Assembly (NCBI GenBank): GCA_900321945.1
Contig: ONXY01000144.1
Span: 1-12,940 of the forward strand
Reading direction: 5' to 3'
Length of the DNA stretch: 12,940 nucleotides
DNA from: an uncultured Eubacteriales bacterium
GTDB lineage: Bacteria > Bacillota_A > Clostridia > Christensenellales > Aristaeellaceae
In this document: positions 12,940 to 12,940 of the stretch, piece after piece
Layout of the letters: each line of letters opens with the position of its first letter
Numbering within the stretch: position 1 is the stretch's first letter
The notes under the pieces: generated by a model
The model's input: only the letters and a program-made list of their open reading frames with translations
The model's database searches: none
Told to the model about the DNA's origin: nothing
Made by a program: the position numbers and the translations under genes

Positions 12940-12940
12940 C

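Noticed and set aside
1..12940. CRISPR arrays, insertion sequences, tRNA or rRNA genes, riboswitches
   Set aside because: No regularly spaced repeats, transposase-like proteins, cloverleaf sequences or known riboswitch consensus cores were seen; all gaps are short and explained by promoters and hairpins.

Overview
The window is a chromosomal stretch from a GC-rich (roughly 58-60% by eye) member of the Bacillota, most likely class Clostridia. The main reason is the gene order ylxM-ffh-rpsP-khpA-rimM-trmD, typical of that phylum. Strong GGAGG-type ribosome binding sites and SigA-like promoters with extended -10 boxes agree with it. The family cannot be named from sequence alone. There is no phage, IS element, CRISPR array, tRNA or rRNA. 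Coding density is very high: the longest gap is about 200 bp.

Layout. (1) From 7948 down to 1 lies one long minus-strand gene train: ylxM, ffh (SRP GTPase), rpsP (ribosomal protein bS16), khpA (KH RNA-binding protein), rimM (30S maturation), trmD (tRNA m1G37 methyltransferase), an unknown three-helix membrane protein, an orphan barstar-like inhibitor, a metallo-beta-lactamase (MBL) fold hydrolase, comEC (DNA uptake channel) and holA (DNA polymerase III delta, running off the left edge). Many junctions overlap by 4-19 bp. A terminator-like hairpin between khpA and rimM may split the train into an SRP/ribosome half and a second half. (2) 8089-9252, minus: an exported protein with two peptidoglycan-binding repeats, Ser-rich linkers and an uncharacterised C-terminal His/Cys-rich domain. 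It has its own promoter and terminator. (3) 9457-10509, plus: an ATP-type phosphofructokinase. It converges on (4) pgi, minus, 10613-12196, across three tandem hairpins. Upper glycolysis is therefore encoded by a convergent pair. (5) 12354-12878, plus: apt, divergent from pgi and followed by a terminator.

Start choices. Several genes have a 5'-most possible start that is not the likely one. Shine-Dalgarno placement and family N-termini favour internal starts for pfkA, pgi, apt, ffh, rpsP, rimM and trmD (TTG). For holA they favour a CTG, because no ATG, GTG or better-placed TTG fits.

The window is mostly ordinary housekeeping DNA, and I see no convincing new multi-gene system. The items most worth a second look are: a consensus promoter built into the terminator hairpin upstream of ylxM; the CTG start of holA; the khpA-rimM hairpins; the non-standard genes where rplS usually follows trmD (including a barstar without a nuclease); the unknown C-terminal domain of the cell-wall protein; and unusual active-site and effector residues in the phosphofructokinase.
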